Assembly: GCA_024330265.1 (NCBI GenBank)
Contig: JANDLT010000020.1
Span: 1 to 64,000 of the forward strand
DNA length: 64,000 nucleotides
Reading direction: 5' to 3'
DNA from: Pyrinomonadaceae bacterium MAG19_C2-C3
Lineage (GTDB): Bacteria > Acidobacteriota > Blastocatellia > Pyrinomonadales > Pyrinomonadaceae
Position numbers and translations under genes: made by a program. Of the stretch, positions 27,260-36,866 are shown one piece after another (the first letter of the stretch is position 1; the number at the start of each line of letters is the position of its first letter). The notes below the pieces were generated by a model. That model saw only the letters and a list, made by a program, of their open reading frames with translations. It did not search any database and had not been told where the DNA came from.

Positions 27260-28552
27260 TCATCCAAGCACACCTCTAAAATTCTTCGCTTGAATCTCAA
27301 ATCCCGGAAACACGCTTCGCATATCGCGCACGCCCAAGTGTCGGGTTGCGATTTCACCGAAGACGTTGCGGAAGTCGGTCGTTAATGCAAGGTCGCGCCC
27401 TTCGTGAAGTTTGTCGGAAGCCAAGCCTTGCCAATCGCCATAGACTTTGCCGCCGCGCACGCCGTTGCCGATGACGAGCATCGCGTTGGCGTGTCCGTGG
27501 TCGGTTCCGCGTGTGCCGTTCTCGCGCGCCGTGCGCCCGAACTCGCTCATCGTGAGGATGACGACATCATCCATGCGGTCGCCCAAGTCGGTCGCAAGGG
27601 CGGCGATGCCTTGCGCGAACTCGCTTAGGCGAATGGCGAGTTGACCGCGCGCCCCGCCTTGATTGACGTGCGTGTCCCAGCCACCCGTTTCCGCGAACGC
27701 GACTTCCAAGCCGACATCGGATTTAACTAATTGCGCGATTTGCAAAAGCGATTCACCGAATTTGCCGTTCGGGTAACGCGCTCCGTTCTGGGCTTTGTAC
27801 TGCGCGGGATTGACGCGCTTCAAATAGTTGACGGCTTCAAACGTGTCGCGTCCCGTTCCGGTCAACACGTCGCTCGTCGTTTCTTCATACAAGGATTCAA
27901 AGCCGCCCTGCACGCGCGCCGAGTTTGCTCCGGCGCGAATCGTGAAATCGCGTAAGTTGGAAATCGCCAACGCTTCGGCGCGCCCCTGAAGCGAACGCGG
28001 CAGAGTTTGCGACATCGCCACCGCGCGAAACAACGTGTGACCTTCCTTGTCCGTTTGCATCACGCGGTTAAGCCAGCCGTCGCGTGTTGACTTAACGCCG
28101 GGCGTGCCGGACTCCATGTAATCTTGCGCGTCGAAGTGCGAGCGCGTCGCGTCAGGGCTTCCGGCGGCATGGACAATCGCCATGCGCTTTTGTGCGAAGT
28201 AAGGCTGAAGCGGCGCGAGCGACGGATGCAAGCCGAAGAAGCCGTCGAGGTCGAGCGCGGCATCCGTGTTGTTCGGATTAACGATGACGCCCGATGCGCG
28301 GCTCACGGGTTTGGCAATCGCAATCGTCGGGCGCAGATTGTAGTAATCCGCGTCGCCGTGCGGAACAATCATGTTCAAGCCGTCAACCGCTCCGCGTTGA
28401 AAAATAGCGATGAGGGTTTTGCGGCGACCCTGTTTAGTCAAGCCCTGACTCATCACGGCGCGTTGCATAAACGACGGCGCGCCGCCGAGCAAGCCGAAAC
28501 TCGCCACCGCGATGCCGCCCTGTTTCAAAAACATTCTTCGATTGTTGTTCAT
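27260..28552 (-). CDS. DUF1501 family protein, Tat-exported
   Basis: 430 aa. The N-terminus NNNRRMFLKQGGIAVASFGLLGG is a textbook Tat signal. The body matches DUF1501, a sulfatase/alkaline-phosphatase-like fold: KTLIAIFQRGAVDGLNMIVPHGD, HPSLAPLQPYFAQKRMAIVHAAG, GGWDTHVNQGG and SEFGRTARENGTRGTDHGHANAM. The function is unknown. These proteins are commonly encoded beside DUF1800 proteins, as here, and may act together in the envelope. It is downstream of the DUF1800 gene in the same direction. Confidence 0.93.
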   Translation of the reverse strand: MNNNRRMFLKQGGIAVASFGLLGGAPSFMQRAVMSQGLTKQGRRKTLIAIFQRGAVDGLNMIVPHGDADYYNLRPTIAIAKPVSRASGVIVNPNNTDAALDLDGFFGLHPSLAPLQPYFAQKRMAIVHAAGSPDATRSHFDAQDYMESGTPGVKSTRDGWLNRVMQTDKEGHTLFRAVAMSQTLPRSLQGRAEALAISNLRDFTIRAGANSARVQGGFESLYEETTSDVLTGTGRDTFEAVNYLKRVNPAQYKAQNGARYPNGKFGESLLQIAQLVKSDVGLEVAFAETGGWDTHVNQGGARGQLAIRLSEFAQGIAALATDLGDRMDDVVILTMSEFGRTARENGTRGTDHGHANAMLVIGNGVRGGKVYGDWQGLASDKLHEGRDLALTTDFRNVFGEIATRHLGVRDMRSVFPGFEIQAKNFRGVLG

Positions 28553-28695
28553 AATAATGACCCTCTTAAATTGCGCGCGGTGAAGCGGTGTTTGACGTTG
28601 GTGCCTGCCCGCGTCGCCGTCGCTTCGCCGCGCGTTTCGTCAACCGGAAACATGACTTAAAAACCCACTTGTTTTCCGGTGGCGAATCTTAAAGC

Positions 28696-30885
28696 TTACT
28701 GTCGTTGGAACTCCGGCAAGCCGATAATCAAACCGATGATGCGGCGCGCTTCCTGTTCTTCGGGAGCGACTTTGTTTTCCCTTGCCGCACGATTGTCGCG
28801 GGCTTCGCGTCGCATGGCGCGTCGTTCGTTATTGCCCATCATCTCGCCCGTCGCGTTGTCAGTCGCCGCCGTCATCGCGCCGTCGGTTTCATTGCGTGCG
28901 ATTAAATTCGGCGTGCCGTTTGGAGTGATTGCCGGGTCGCTGACTTGCTTCATCAACGTGCGTTTCGTCGCATCCGAAACCATGCCGTTCAGCAACTTGT
29001 TGACCAACTCTGTGGCGAGTGCTTCTTTGCTTTCCTGACTGATTCGCATGGATTGCGGGCTGACGAAACGCTTGAGGTCGAAGCGTGTGCCGGGCAGACG
29101 ATTCGCGGCAAGCGCGACGGCGAAGTTTAAGCGTTCGAGTAATGCTCCGGTGTTGACCCAAGTTTCTGCGGTGTCGGCGTAACCCGTCGGGGCTTGATAA
29201 CCATAAAGCGGTTCGCCCATGCGCGCGATGGTTTGATGAACGCCGGGACGCGCATCGGTCTGTACGTCAAGGGCGCGCATCGCGGAAGCGGCGAGTTCAA
29301 ACGGCGTCTTTATCTTCTGCCGGAAGTTTGCTTCCGCAGTAAATTCCGGGGCGGTGAACACGGCGCGCAAGGTCTCTTTGATGTCGCCCTTGGAGCGTGT
29401 GAACGCCGCGCTGATGCGCGCGACGAGTTGCGGCGTCGGTTCATCGGTCACGAATTTGCGCGCGAGTTTGGTCGCAATAAACTTCGCGGTCGAAGGATGC
29501 GTCGCCAGAATGTCTAAAACTTTTTCGCCGTCATCAATGCCGCCCGCCGTGATTTTCTGTCCCAAAACGGTCTTGTCATCTTTATCGTGCGTGCGCGGAT
29601 TAAAGAAAAACTCTCCGGTTTTAAGTTGAAAATTCTCTGTCAAGTTGGCGAGGCGTTCGTTACCTTTATTGGTATTCGCCATGTAGCCGCGCGGGTCGAA
29701 TATCGTCCAGCCCGTGAAGGCGCGTGCGACTTCCACGATGTCTTTCTGCGTGTAGCCGCCGTCAACGCCGAGCGTGTGGAGTTCCATCAATTCGCGGGCA
29801 TAGTTTTCGTTGATGCCGCGCTTCGGGCGTTTGTTTTGCGCTACGGCGTTTGGACGATTCATAGCTTGCGGTGAATCATCGCCCGCTTGTGTCCGGCGCA
29901 TCTCGTCATTCGTAGTGGGTGTGTTAAATATATCCAAAGGATTGCGGCGATTATTGCGACGGTTATTCCTAAGGTTGCCGCCCATCATTCCGCCGTTGCG
30001 GTTCATGCGGCGCAATCCGGCGCGCCCATTGTTCGGAGCGTTCGGTGAGACGCTTTGAAAGTTGTCGAGATAGAAAAGCATCGCCGGACTTTTCGCGGTC
30101 GCTTCGAGCAGGTCGCGGAAGTTGCCGAGCGCGTTCGGGCGAATCACGTCGCGGTCGTATGAAACTAGATACCAACGGTCAACGCCTTTGCCCGCGAAGA
30201 CGTTGAAGTGATTCGTCCAAAAATCAACCATCGTTTCTTGCAACTGCCGCTCGCTATAAACCGCACGCATGATGCGCGAGGCTTGCAAATCCTGCATGAC
30301 GCGCTGCGGAAGTTCGAGATTATTTTCGCGGTAGTAGCGCGCGATAGCCTGACGATACGCGGCGCGGTCGGCGTTCGATTGATTGTTCGCCTCTCCGCTC
30401 ATCATCTCGCCGTTCGCGCTCATCGCATCGCCGTTTGCTTTCATCGCACTGTTATTAGCTTTCGCCGCACCGCCGTTGGTGCGCTGTTCACGAATCTCTT
30501 TAAGGTCGTCGGGCAATGTGCCTTGACGCTGCATCTGGCGGGCGAGTCTGCCGGGTGCCGGATACTGGGCAAGCAGTTCACCGTTGGTCAACTTGAGGGC
30601 GGGAAAGTTTTGTAACTTCGCTTCGAGTGTTGCATCGTTAAGCGATGAAGGATTGAGTTGCGTTTCGATATAACGCTCGATGCCCATCGCGCGGACACGT
30701 TTGACATCGCCCGGACGCGCGCCATAGCCGAGACGATTTAGGACATGCACGATGTATTTATCGCCCGCCAATTTGGTGGACGAACTTTGCGTGACTTGCG
30801 CATGTGTGAATGCGAAAGGCTGTGTGGTGAAGGTCAGAAGCACCAGCATCACGACGACGCGACGCATGAAAGAAGTTCGATTCAT
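28696..30885 (-). CDS. DUF1800 family exported protein
   Basis: 729 aa with an N-terminal signal (VVMLVLLTFTTQPFAFTHAQ). DUF1800 landmarks: HVLNRLGYGARPGDVKRVRAMG, MVDFWTNHFNVF, YDRDVIRPNALGNFRDLL, MLFYLDNFQS, NENYARELMELHTLGVDGGYTQKDIVEVARAFTGW and FIATKLARKFVTD. It carries low-complexity inserts rich in Asn, Ala, Met and Arg: about 140-170 (SAMKANGDAMSANGEMM), 285-345, and near the C-terminus. The function is unknown. It probably forms an operon with the DUF1501 gene, 143 nt downstream. Confidence 0.92.
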   Translation of the reverse strand: MNRTSFMRRVVVMLVLLTFTTQPFAFTHAQVTQSSSTKLAGDKYIVHVLNRLGYGARPGDVKRVRAMGIERYIETQLNPSSLNDATLEAKLQNFPALKLTNGELLAQYPAPGRLARQMQRQGTLPDDLKEIREQRTNGGAAKANNSAMKANGDAMSANGEMMSGEANNQSNADRAAYRQAIARYYRENNLELPQRVMQDLQASRIMRAVYSERQLQETMVDFWTNHFNVFAGKGVDRWYLVSYDRDVIRPNALGNFRDLLEATAKSPAMLFYLDNFQSVSPNAPNNGRAGLRRMNRNGGMMGGNLRNNRRNNRRNPLDIFNTPTTNDEMRRTQAGDDSPQAMNRPNAVAQNKRPKRGINENYARELMELHTLGVDGGYTQKDIVEVARAFTGWTIFDPRGYMANTNKGNERLANLTENFQLKTGEFFFNPRTHDKDDKTVLGQKITAGGIDDGEKVLDILATHPSTAKFIATKLARKFVTDEPTPQLVARISAAFTRSKGDIKETLRAVFTAPEFTAEANFRQKIKTPFELAASAMRALDVQTDARPGVHQTIARMGEPLYGYQAPTGYADTAETWVNTGALLERLNFAVALAANRLPGTRFDLKRFVSPQSMRISQESKEALATELVNKLLNGMVSDATKRTLMKQVSDPAITPNGTPNLIARNETDGAMTAATDNATGEMMGNNERRAMRREARDNRAARENKVAPEEQEARRIIGLIIGLPEFQRQ

Positions 30886-31026
30886 AAAATTTTCTCCGCA
30901 AAGAACGATTGAGACATAACAACGTCACGGCACACAAAGAGTTTCGTGTTGCCTATATGAATGGTTAGACGCCGAAGCATGGCGTGTGGTTGAAAAATTT
31001 AGAAACTAAACTTTTCCGGTAGATAC

Positions 31027-31127
31027 GAAGGAGGGCAAAGCAGTAAAACGGAGGTCAACGGAGGCGAGAACGGAGGTCAACGGAGAAGCATCATTGTTCT
31101 TCCTCCGTTCTACTCCGTTTCACTCGC
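31027..31127. repeat. GGAGGTCAAC-word dyad
   Basis: ACGGAGGTCAACGGA occurs twice (about 31049 and 31069) and faces TCCTCCGTTCTACTCCGTTT (about 31100-31120). It lies between the DUF1800 start and the end of the M28 gene, which are on the same strand. The rest of 30886-31152 shows nothing else. Confidence 0.7.
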
Positions 31128-31152
31128 TCATCAGCATTGAAAACTTTCACAT

Positions 31153-32604
31153 CTAACGCGCGGCAGAAGCGGGGCGCGGATAAACGACGACGCTGCGGTT
31201 GCCTTCGCGGTCAATCGCGCGGACGCCGAAGAAGTAGTTATCTTTCGACATGTCCGGCATCGTGAATGATGTACGTGTGCCGACAGAGCGGCTGTTCGTC
31301 CACGCGGGCGCGGTCGTCGCGCGCCACACGATTTCATATCCGGCGAGGTCGGGTTCGGTGTTCGCCGTCCAACGCAAATCCGTGTCGTTAGTTAAGCGTC
31401 CGGTGACGATTGAGACCGCACGCGGCGGGGCGGGAGCGAGTGCGATTGAGGCGAGGGCGGCGAGGTTGACGCGGGCGACGTTTGCCGTATAAGCAAAGTC
31501 AACGAACTGCGGCAAGTCGCCGTAAATCGTGCCGTTCTCGGTGCGAAGGTTCTGATGTTGGTGGCGATAATCTTCGTTCGGTTCGGTGAAACGAACCGCC
31601 GGAAAGCCGCGTTCTAAGAATGGTATGTGGTCGCCGCCGCGACCGTAACGGTCGCGGCGGTAGATGACTTCGACGTTCATCGCGGGAACATAAACATCGC
31701 TCACGTTATCAATGAAGCGCGCGAGTTGACGCGCCGCCGAATCGTTTTCGCCGCCGACACTGCGGCGCGTGCGTGCCTGTTCTTCCGTTTCATTCGACGG
31801 CACGCCTTCGGCAAAAACCCGCACCGTGCGACGGTCGCGCACGCCTTTATCGCTCAAAGAATTGCCGATGATGTCGTTGGTGAACATCGCCTCGATGTTC
31901 ATGTTTTTCACTTTCGCCTGTTCCGCGAAATAGGTCGCGCCGAGCAAGCCCTGTTCTTCTCCGGCAACCGCCATGAAAACAATCGTCGCCTCGAACTTGT
32001 GCCGCGCCATGACGCGCGCCAACTCAAGCACGGCGGCTGTTCCAGATGCGTCGTCGTTCGCGCCGGGCGCGTCGCACGTCGCGTCAGTCGGACTCGTACA
32101 CATCGAATCGTAGTGACCGCTGACGACGAGCGTGCGTTCGGGCGTCGCCGTGCCGGGAAGCGTGGCGACGACGTTGGTGAGGCGTGTCGGTTGCGGGATG
32201 CGCGGGGCGACGGGCTGAATAAAACTTTGCAATTCGACTTTCAGACGATTGCCGTTCGCGCGACTGATGTTGTCAAATTCACTTTTCAGATAATCACGCG
32301 CCGCACCGATGCCGCGCGTCGGGCTGGTCTGGTCGGACAAAGTATTGCGCGTCCCGAAGGAGACGAGACGGCGAATCGTGCGCTCGATGTTGCGGCTGTC
32401 AACTTCGGTAACGAGTCGGACGATTAAAGGATTGCGAACGGTGCGCGGCGGGCGTGTCGTTTGTGTGTTGGCGCGGCGCGAATTGTTCGGGCGACGTTGC
32501 GCGCGAGTTGACGGAACGGATGCCGTGAACAGCAAGCCGCAAAGCAGTGTGATGATGACGCGGCGCGAAAGCTTGGGCGCGTGTGAGTGTGTGATTTTGG
32601 GCAT
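31153..32604 (-). CDS. M28-family metallopeptidase with C-terminal FN3-like domain, exported
   Basis: 483 aa from the ATG at 32604; 33 further in-frame upstream residues look non-coding. A signal peptide lies at about 14-36, ending TRAQ. The M28 zinc aminopeptidase signature includes VVSGHYDSM, GANDDASGTAAVLELAR, AGEEQGLLGA and DIIGN, then the late HIPFLERGFPAVRFTE. These enzymes use two zinc ions to cleave N-terminal residues. The last 90 residues (AVSIVTGRLTNDTDLRWTANTEPDLAGYEI) look like a fibronectin type III module. Confidence 0.92.
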   Translation of the reverse strand: MPKITHSHAPKLSRRVIITLLCGLLFTASVPSTRAQRRPNNSRRANTQTTRPPRTVRNPLIVRLVTEVDSRNIERTIRRLVSFGTRNTLSDQTSPTRGIGAARDYLKSEFDNISRANGNRLKVELQSFIQPVAPRIPQPTRLTNVVATLPGTATPERTLVVSGHYDSMCTSPTDATCDAPGANDDASGTAAVLELARVMARHKFEATIVFMAVAGEEQGLLGATYFAEQAKVKNMNIEAMFTNDIIGNSLSDKGVRDRRTVRVFAEGVPSNETEEQARTRRSVGGENDSAARQLARFIDNVSDVYVPAMNVEVIYRRDRYGRGGDHIPFLERGFPAVRFTEPNEDYRHQHQNLRTENGTIYGDLPQFVDFAYTANVARVNLAALASIALAPAPPRAVSIVTGRLTNDTDLRWTANTEPDLAGYEIVWRATTAPAWTNSRSVGTRTSFTMPDMSKDNYFFGVRAIDREGNRSVVVYPRPASAAR

Positions 32605-32752
32605 TGATTTACCGGATTGTGTGGACGAGTTTTGTTTGAATAGAGCGTGCTTGATTTTAACGATTGAATCGACCGGCGCGCACGAACAGCAACAACCACG
32701 CAAGTCTAGCGGATGAAAAGCAAGCTAATTGCGCGTCCGGTTGAATAGCTTG

Positions 32753-33910
32753 TTAGCCCGCCCGTTCATTGGAAAATGCTTCGTCTAGAATCGCTTTTCT
32801 GTAATCGGGATTAACGGTTGCCTCGTAAAATACCGGCTCATGGTATTTACGGAATGATGAACTTCTACAACGAGCCATTTCAGATAATGCTGCCTCCATC
32901 CATTCTTCCTTTAGCTCATTTGTAGATGCATCATCAAATACGGAATTAGGCAAACCGCCAAATCGAAAGAAATACGGCGTGTTATCAAATTCTTCTCCGG
33001 GCAAAGGGTCGAAGCGTCCGCTTTTGGTGGCTTTTGATTGAAGTTCGTGAATCTGTATGGACTGCGCTCCAAAGATGAATCCTGTAGTAGCTGGTTTCCT
33101 GCGAAAAAAAGCAGCGCGGAGCACATACCGATTATTTATCGTAACAGGCAGATTATTATATGAAGAGGGGATAGATAGGACGAGTCTTGAATCATCAGCC
33201 TTAAGTCCGGTAAATGATAAAAGCTCCTTCACCAAATCAAAATACTCATTTATCCATTCACGGTCTGGAGCTAACCTGATACGCTCAACCAAATGCTGAT
33301 GTCCATCTTCTATATCCCCGTGCACAATTCTCGTGATTCGCCCTTTAGCTTCCGCTACCAGTTTAGACTTTACTCTTGGAGCTTTAGACGTGATAGCAAA
33401 ATGTGACCTTTCAATGTGCACATCCGGCAGCGTATCAGCGAAGGCTGCCATTTCCGTAATATCAACTGGTGCTGTTTGTGACCACAGAGTATCAAACCAC
33501 TCGCGCAATTCCTCTACCTGATTCTCTCTCTCAAAAAGCACGGACATCTCAACGCGCCCGATGACACCCTTTTTCGTAAAATTGGCTGAACCTGCAAGAG
33601 CATTTTCTCCCGCAATAATAACTTTGGCGTGCAAATCTTTGTAATGATGGATTCGTCCCTGATTCTCAATAATAAACCCCTGAATCTCTCGCCTAGCATC
33701 TTTATTACGAGAGGCAATCCATTCTTCGACATCCGTTACAATCCGCCAAGATTCGCAGTGCCTAATAAGCTGCTTGATGTAACTTACGCTTAGATACGGA
33801 CACGCAAGCCGCATATCTTCGCCTTTCGTTATCCGGCTTATTACTTCGTCAAACGGCGAGATGCCGCCAGATGAACTCTTGAGATTGTGGTATATCAATT
33901 TAATCGTCAT
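32753..33910 (-). CDS. phospholipase-D-like nuclease domain protein
   Basis: 385 aa. One HxK motif (His94, Lys96 in DLHAKVIIAG) followed by GSANFT (Asn110) matches the PLD superfamily. A single motif means two chains would build the active site. The remaining 230 residues, with LLSFTGLKADDSRL, are unrecognised. Related single-HKD proteins occur as restriction or defence nucleases and as stand-alone PLD proteins. GC is clearly lower than in the flanking genes, which suggests transfer. No methylase or helicase partner is adjacent, so a defence role is only possible. Confidence 0.72.
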   Translation of the reverse strand: MTIKLIYHNLKSSSGGISPFDEVISRITKGEDMRLACPYLSVSYIKQLIRHCESWRIVTDVEEWIASRNKDARREIQGFIIENQGRIHHYKDLHAKVIIAGENALAGSANFTKKGVIGRVEMSVLFERENQVEELREWFDTLWSQTAPVDITEMAAFADTLPDVHIERSHFAITSKAPRVKSKLVAEAKGRITRIVHGDIEDGHQHLVERIRLAPDREWINEYFDLVKELLSFTGLKADDSRLVLSIPSSYNNLPVTINNRYVLRAAFFRRKPATTGFIFGAQSIQIHELQSKATKSGRFDPLPGEEFDNTPYFFRFGGLPNSVFDDASTNELKEEWMEAALSEMARCRSSSFRKYHEPVFYEATVNPDYRKAILDEAFSNERAG

Positions 33911-34018
33911 ACGCTTAATACGCGAAGCGGGCTGACTTGAAGTTGAGTGGAATTTATATCAGATAATAGGACAAAATCCGGTAAAACTTTTGCGATTACC
34001 CGGCATCGTCAATTAACG

Positions 34019-35416
34019 TCACTGTACACGGTAAGCCTGATTGTTGATGACAAGGATGATGCTGCCCGCGAGTTGTTCGACGATGTGGCGGACGGACGCA
34101 TCTTGTTTGATGAGAGCGCAGAGTTGTTCGGAGTCGCGCTTGATGTTTGTGACGCGCATCGGTGTCCGGTATGAGTTATCAATCCACGTTTCGGCTTGGC
34201 GCGTGAAGCGGCGATTGCCGATGACGCGCGGGGTTTCGTTTGACGTGACGGAGCGGGCGCGGGGCGCGGCGGATGATGTCGGTGACGAAGTTCTCTTCTT
34301 TTCGTCTGCGTCGCTTGATGAAGCGCGGGCGTTAGGTTCGGTGCGCCGGAGAAAACCTTGTGCCTCGTTTTTTTGCGGTTGGGCGGCGGCGATTTTATCG
34401 TCCGCCCGGCGCGCCGCATCTTGTCGTGATTCAAATGTGGTGATGTCGTCCGATTGAGTGATTCGTGAATCTTGCGGCTCAAGGGGCGCGGCGGGCAACG
34501 ATGATGATGGTGGTAGTGGCGTCGTTGTCGGCGGTGCGGGAGCGTCGGCGGTGACGATGACATCTTCACCTTCTGATGATTTAGCTTGCGGTGAAGGAGC
34601 GGCGGACGATGGTGAGAGCATCATCAACGAATCTGTGGTGCGCCCGTTGATAGGAAGTTCAGCGATTTGATTCGTGGTTGTTTGCTTCGTCGCGTTGGGG
34701 GTTTGTGAGGCGTTCGCGGCGGTGTTGCTGTTCGCGTTCGCGGCGTATAGCCCGCTTGCGTTCGATGCCGCGTTGCCGTTCATCGTCATGGAATTAGCGT
34801 TCGCCATGTTTGCGTTCATCGCGTTGATGGTGGAAGCGTTGTCGCCCGTTGGTTGGTCACTCATCGCGGGGTCGTCGCTCTCCGTAATGGCTTCGCGTGT
34901 GGAAGCGGTTTGCATCGCAATCTCGCCGGATGAGTTCTGGTTGTTTAACCGGACGAACAAGCCGATGCAAACTGTCAGCACGACGAGGGCGGCAAGGGTG
35001 GCGAGCGTGTAAGTTGCAACGGATGACGGGACGAGATTAAACGGCGGCGTGAACGACTTCCAGAAGTCGGACGGCGCGTCAATGTTGTTTGTGGTGACGG
35101 GTATGACTTGGATTTCTGTATCGTCAGATTGATTTGCCGTCGTTGTTTCGGAAGACGCGGCGAGGGCGAGCAGCGAAGCTTGACGGCGGCACGCATCGCA
35201 CATCATCAGGTGTTTGAGATACGCGGCGCGCGTCGCTTCCGGCAGCGTCGTCGCGGTCAACGCGCTTAGTTCGTCAACGTCTAAATGTGAATCGTCGGAC
35301 GCGACGGGCGCGCGGGCAGAGGCACCAATCGCGGTTGAATCGGCACGCGCGAAAGTCTCCGGCGCGAAGTTGTCGCGCAAGAGAAGGTCAATCTGTGTGT
35401 CATGTCGCGTGTTCAT
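34019..35416 (-). CDS. zinc-binding anti-sigma factor with long low-complexity periplasmic region
   Basis: 465 aa. The N-terminal zinc-anti-sigma motif has His69, Cys73 and Cys76 (HLMMCDAC). One membrane span lies at about 135-156. Beyond it come an Asn/Ala-rich segment (166-250), LPINGRTTDSLMMLSP at 254-269 and VIVTADAP at 286-293. A Pro/Ser/Arg-rich linker and a C-terminal domain of about 75 residues with VRHIVEQLAGSIILVINNQAY follow. The membrane anti-sigma factor would hold the sigma factor encoded immediately upstream. The two signature words resemble TonB-dependent receptor sequences. The stop of the sigma gene directly precedes its ATG. Confidence 0.78.
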   Translation of the reverse strand: MNTRHDTQIDLLLRDNFAPETFARADSTAIGASARAPVASDDSHLDVDELSALTATTLPEATRAAYLKHLMMCDACRRQASLLALAASSETTTANQSDDTEIQVIPVTTNNIDAPSDFWKSFTPPFNLVPSSVATYTLATLAALVVLTVCIGLFVRLNNQNSSGEIAMQTASTREAITESDDPAMSDQPTGDNASTINAMNANMANANSMTMNGNAASNASGLYAANANSNTAANASQTPNATKQTTTNQIAELPINGRTTDSLMMLSPSSAAPSPQAKSSEGEDVIVTADAPAPPTTTPLPPSSSLPAAPLEPQDSRITQSDDITTFESRQDAARRADDKIAAAQPQKNEAQGFLRRTEPNARASSSDADEKKRTSSPTSSAAPRARSVTSNETPRVIGNRRFTRQAETWIDNSYRTPMRVTNIKRDSEQLCALIKQDASVRHIVEQLAGSIILVINNQAYRVQ

Positions 35417-36490
35417 TTAGCTTTGTCGGAACTGCTTTCCTTCATGTAGAACGATTGCTTCGGGCGCATCTTGCGCGTCGCCGGAATTGTTTGATGCGGG
35501 GAGAAAAGTTTGCACATCGAAAATTGTTGCGCCCGTTAAGGCATCGAAAGCCGAGGCGATGTCGTGCGGCGTCCAACGATATTCGCGGCGCAAAGTGTCT
35601 TCCGTCACGTCGCGCAGGGTCGCGTGAATCCGCGCGAGGCGACGACTGGCGGTCGCTTCGTGGACGCCGAGAAGCAAGCCCGCTTCCTTCAAACGCAATC
35701 CGTCCGTGTAGTACAACTTGATAAGCAGAGCATCTTCGGCGGCGAGCGTGGCGACGGAGCGCGTGAAGGCTTGACGCAAAATCGTCGCCTGTTCCTGTTG
35801 TGCGAACGCGGCTTCGGGGTCGAGCGTCGTCGCGTGTTGATGTTGAAATGCGCGGTTGATGTTGTTATCACTCGCCGCGCCGTCGTGCGCGAAGTGGTCG
35901 AAGTCCGTCTGCTCATCGGGTTGAATCAGGCGCGCGGTGCGGCGATGAACATCCGTGCCGAGTTGCGCGACGACGGCGCGCAAATAACCGCCCAACGAAC
36001 CGCAGCCGGAATAGTATGCCAGCTTGCCGCCTGTGCGATTGCTCGAATGTTCCGCTTTGGAATCGTTGGTGCGCGTGGTGCGTAAGCCGTGAAGTTCCGC
36101 CCACACGGATTGCGCCAAATCGTCGGCGTCGGTTTGATTGCGTCCGGCGACGGTGCGCGCCGCCGCGTTGACCGTCGCGGCGAAGCGCGTCATTAATGTT
36201 CGCCATGCCGCTTCGCTTCCCTGTTCGCACGCGATGACCAAACATAAATCGTCGGCGTGCAAGGCTTTAACAAACTCCGTCACTTCACTTGCCGAAGCTT
36301 CCGGTTTGTGTCGCAATAAATGTTTGACGACGACGCGCCCGATGCGCGCGGGCAGAAGCGCGCTCATCTCAACGCCGTAGGTTTCATCTACACCGCGCAA
36401 AACATCATGCGCCGCATCGTTCACCGCACGGCGCACGGCGTTCGAGATTTCACTTGGAAATACTTGGAGATTTTCGGCGTAATCGCTCAT
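35417..36490 (-). CDS. sigma-70 family (ECF-like) RNA polymerase sigma factor
   Basis: 357 aa from the ATG at 36490. A longer frame from 36565 is encoded by a word repeat and is rejected. Region 2 is around EAAWRTLMTRF...TDADDLAQSVWAELHG and region 4 around AAEDALLIKLYYTDGLRLKEAGLLLGVHEATASRRLARIHATL. It has a longer N-terminus (about 90 residues) and a C-terminal tail compared with ordinary ECF factors. It directs RNA polymerase to a specific promoter set, presumably controlled by the adjacent anti-sigma factor. A repeat ending CTTTTG directly precedes the start. Confidence 0.85.
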   Translation of the reverse strand: MSDYAENLQVFPSEISNAVRRAVNDAAHDVLRGVDETYGVEMSALLPARIGRVVVKHLLRHKPEASASEVTEFVKALHADDLCLVIACEQGSEAAWRTLMTRFAATVNAAARTVAGRNQTDADDLAQSVWAELHGLRTTRTNDSKAEHSSNRTGGKLAYYSGCGSLGGYLRAVVAQLGTDVHRRTARLIQPDEQTDFDHFAHDGAASDNNINRAFQHQHATTLDPEAAFAQQEQATILRQAFTRSVATLAAEDALLIKLYYTDGLRLKEAGLLLGVHEATASRRLARIHATLRDVTEDTLRREYRWTPHDIASAFDALTGATIFDVQTFLPASNNSGDAQDAPEAIVLHEGKQFRQS

Positions 36491-36590
36491 CAAAAGTAGT
36501 GGATAACGGATAGTGGATAGTGGATAGTGGATGGACAAAGCGGCGGACTTCCTTTCATTCACCATCTATCATTAACTATTCACTCCTGAT
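36491..36590. repeat. heptamer-word dyad (GTGGATA type), copy 2
   Basis: AGTGGATAACGGATAGTGGA and further GTGGATA units (36496-36532) face a weaker arm with CACCATCTATCATTAACTA (from about 36560). It begins 0-6 nt from the sigma-factor start codon. Confidence 0.75.
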
Positions 36591-36762
36591 TTATGGAGAC
36601 CGCTTCTAGCTTTGATTTCCGATTGCCATGCTATCACGAAGTTTCGCGCGAAACCTCGCATGAAGCCGTCAGCGCGTTTGACGTGCGACATGGTTTGTGG
36701 CGTTACTTTCCCTATGAAAACGCCGCTTTGACACGACTCATGGCGGTAAGCTAGATTGCGAA

Positions 36763-36866
36763 GCAAAAGAACAGAAGCCGGAAGCCAGAAGTCAGGAGCC
36801 AGAATAAAAGACCTGCTCCTTGTCTTCATTCTGACTTCTGGCTTCTGACTTCTGACTCCTGCTTTT
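36763..36866. repeat. heptamer-word dyad (AGAAGCC/AGTCAGG type), copy 3
   Basis: The left arm is 36763-36804 (GAAGCCGGAAGCCAGAAGTC words) and the right arm 36828-36866 (CTGACTTCTGGCTTCTGACT, ending CTGCTTTT). The right arm ends on the base before the queE ATG. Confidence 0.85.

Noticed and set aside
31627-32427. Plus-strand open frame (266 codons)
   Set aside because: It is antisense to the M28 peptidase. Its product is rich in Arg, His and Val without any recognisable pattern.
36491-36565. Longer N-terminus for the sigma factor (start at 36565)
   Set aside because: The extra 25 residues (SIHYPLSTIRYPLL) are the translation of a heptamer repeat. The ATG at 36490 gives a normal start.
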